Assembly: GCF_029309835.1 (NCBI RefSeq)
Contig: NZ_JARJHL010000010.1
Coordinates: 785,796-849,795 of the forward strand
DNA length: 64,000 nucleotides
Reading direction: 5' to 3'
From: Paracoccus sp. DMF-8
GTDB taxonomy: Bacteria > Pseudomonadota > Alphaproteobacteria > Rhodobacterales > Rhodobacteraceae
How positions within the stretch are numbered: the stretch's first letter is position 1; each line of letters opens with the position of its first letter. A program made the translations under genes and the position numbers. A model generated the notes under the pieces. That model saw only the letters and a list, made by a program, of their open reading frames with translations, searched no databases and was not told the origin of the DNA. This document shows positions 63,829 through 64,000 of this stretch, one piece after another.

Positions 63829-63968
63829 TGTGCAAACATATGCCGCTGGCGGGCAAAGATATGCCCCGAATCAAAATATCAAAGGGCCAAGCGCCTGATA
63901 ATGCTTGGATAATTATCCGGATTATCCATTAACTATTTCCAGATGTGCAAACTTATGCCTAATTGGCA
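63829..63968 (-). repeat. Right end of the Tn7-like element with three transposase-binding-type repeats
   Basis: TGTGCAAACATATGCC (63829-63844), GGGCAAAGATATGCC (63851-63865, 22 bp further) and TGTGCAAACTTATGCC (63944-63959) share the core GCAAASWTATGCC. The outermost copy is 9 bp from the terminus TTGGCA (63968). Read inward, it matches the left-end block GGCAAAAGTTTGCCC in the same register. Between the inner and outer copies lies an AT-rich stretch with ATAATTATCCGGATTATCC. Confidence 0.8.
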
Positions 63969-63973
63969 CAAAG
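63969..63973. repeat. 5-bp target-site duplication, right copy
   Basis: CAAAG is identical to 11012-11016 and directly follows the right terminus. The remaining 27 bases to the window end should be the chromosome that originally followed tRNA-Arg. Confidence 0.85.
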
Positions 63974-64000
63974 ACGCAGCGGCGCTCAGCCCTCGGGACG

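Larger units (their letters stand above)
11017..63968. mobile_element. Tn7-like transposon of 52,952 bp with tniQ at the left end and tnsABC at the right end
   Basis: The two termini (TGTCGATGGGGC inward from the left; TGCCAATTAGGC inward from the right) align without gaps for 26 bases with about 20 identities. Both contain a GGCAWAAGTTTGCMCAT block. CAAAG flanks both sides. Additional copies of the block occur at each end, spaced 22 bp apart. Inside lie tniQ (left, - strand) and tnsA-tnsB-tnsC (right, + strand), with about 46 kb of cargo. The element inserted 10 bp downstream of tRNA-Arg(CCU). No CRISPR array or Cas protein is present. The removed-element junction would read CATTCGCCAAAGACGCAGC. 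Confidence 0.9.

Noticed and set aside
11017..63968. CRISPR-associated transposon (CAST)
   Set aside because: Tn7-like genes and tRNA targeting raised the idea, but I found no repeat-spacer array and no Cas protein in the cargo or near the ends. The TniQ is of the long TnsD-like kind.

Overview
The window looks like a high-GC alphaproteobacterium of the Rhodobacteraceae/Paracoccaceae type, most likely Paracoccus. The evidence is the accD-folC pair, a DUF6478-type protein next to phhB, the type I methionine aminopeptidase, overall codon use, and a short intergenic repeat (TTTGYTCCGAAAATACCC) that I associate with this group. Positions 1-11016 are ordinary chromosome: the end of a TonB-dependent siderophore receptor, folC and accD, a cardiolipin-synthase-like PLD gene with an apparent frameshift, phhB, two conserved hypotheticals, a frameshifted GNAT gene, a CinA-type gene, map, a LacI-family regulator and tRNA-Arg(CCU).

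Positions 11017-63968 form one very large (52,952 bp) Tn7-like transposon. It sits 10 bp beyond the CCA end of the tRNA and has a 5-bp CAAAG target duplication on each side. Its ends match in ungapped register over about 26 bp. Transposase-binding-type repeats spaced 22 bp apart lie at both ends. The transposition genes are split: tniQ (tnsD-like) points outward at the left end, while overlapping tnsA-tnsB-tnsC point outward at the right end. No CRISPR array or cas gene is present, so this is a protein-guided element that has probably homed to a tRNA gene.

The cargo falls into blocks. (1) 13.6-19.2 kb: a tight + strand operon of two metallophosphoesterases, a Lon-like AAA+ ATPase without a protease domain, an antitoxin-like protein and hypotheticals, preceded by a decayed copy of the ATPase gene. 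(2) 19.2-20.5 kb: a JAB/MPN peptidase gene broken by a deleted IS256-like element. (3) 20.5-53.1 kb: a catabolic island for tricarboxylic or 2-hydroxycarboxylic acids. It holds two TctABC systems, a CitS-type 2HCT carrier, an AbrB-type membrane protein, an FbpABC-like ABC importer, an MFS carrier, two large AcnA-type aconitases, two PrpF-type isomerases, an isocitrate/isopropylmalate-type dehydrogenase, LDH2-type and aldehyde dehydrogenases, a lactonase and an amidohydrolase. Three related GntR-like regulators with two winged-helix segments each control it. The simplest reading is uptake of an unsaturated tricarboxylate such as trans-aconitate, isomerisation by PrpF, hydration by aconitase and oxidation into the TCA cycle. 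(4) 53.2-56.1 kb: IS3 and IS110 debris, then a MerR regulator divergent from an MFS efflux gene. (5) 56.3-58.1 kb: a compact retron-like locus on the - strand, consisting of a structured leader, a 47-aa cationic hydrophobic peptide whose ribosome-binding site is buried in a hairpin, an XRE regulator and a retron-type reverse transcriptase. (6) 58.3-59.2 kb: an IS3 orfB fragment and a solo zinc-ribbon protein resembling the N-terminal half of an IS1595-type transposase.

Four otherwise good genes carry single-base lesions: cls-like, GNAT and abrB-like frameshifts, and an amber codon in the hyi-like gene. Two of the frameshifts can be placed at C5/G5 runs, so sequence error has to be excluded before calling these genes dead.
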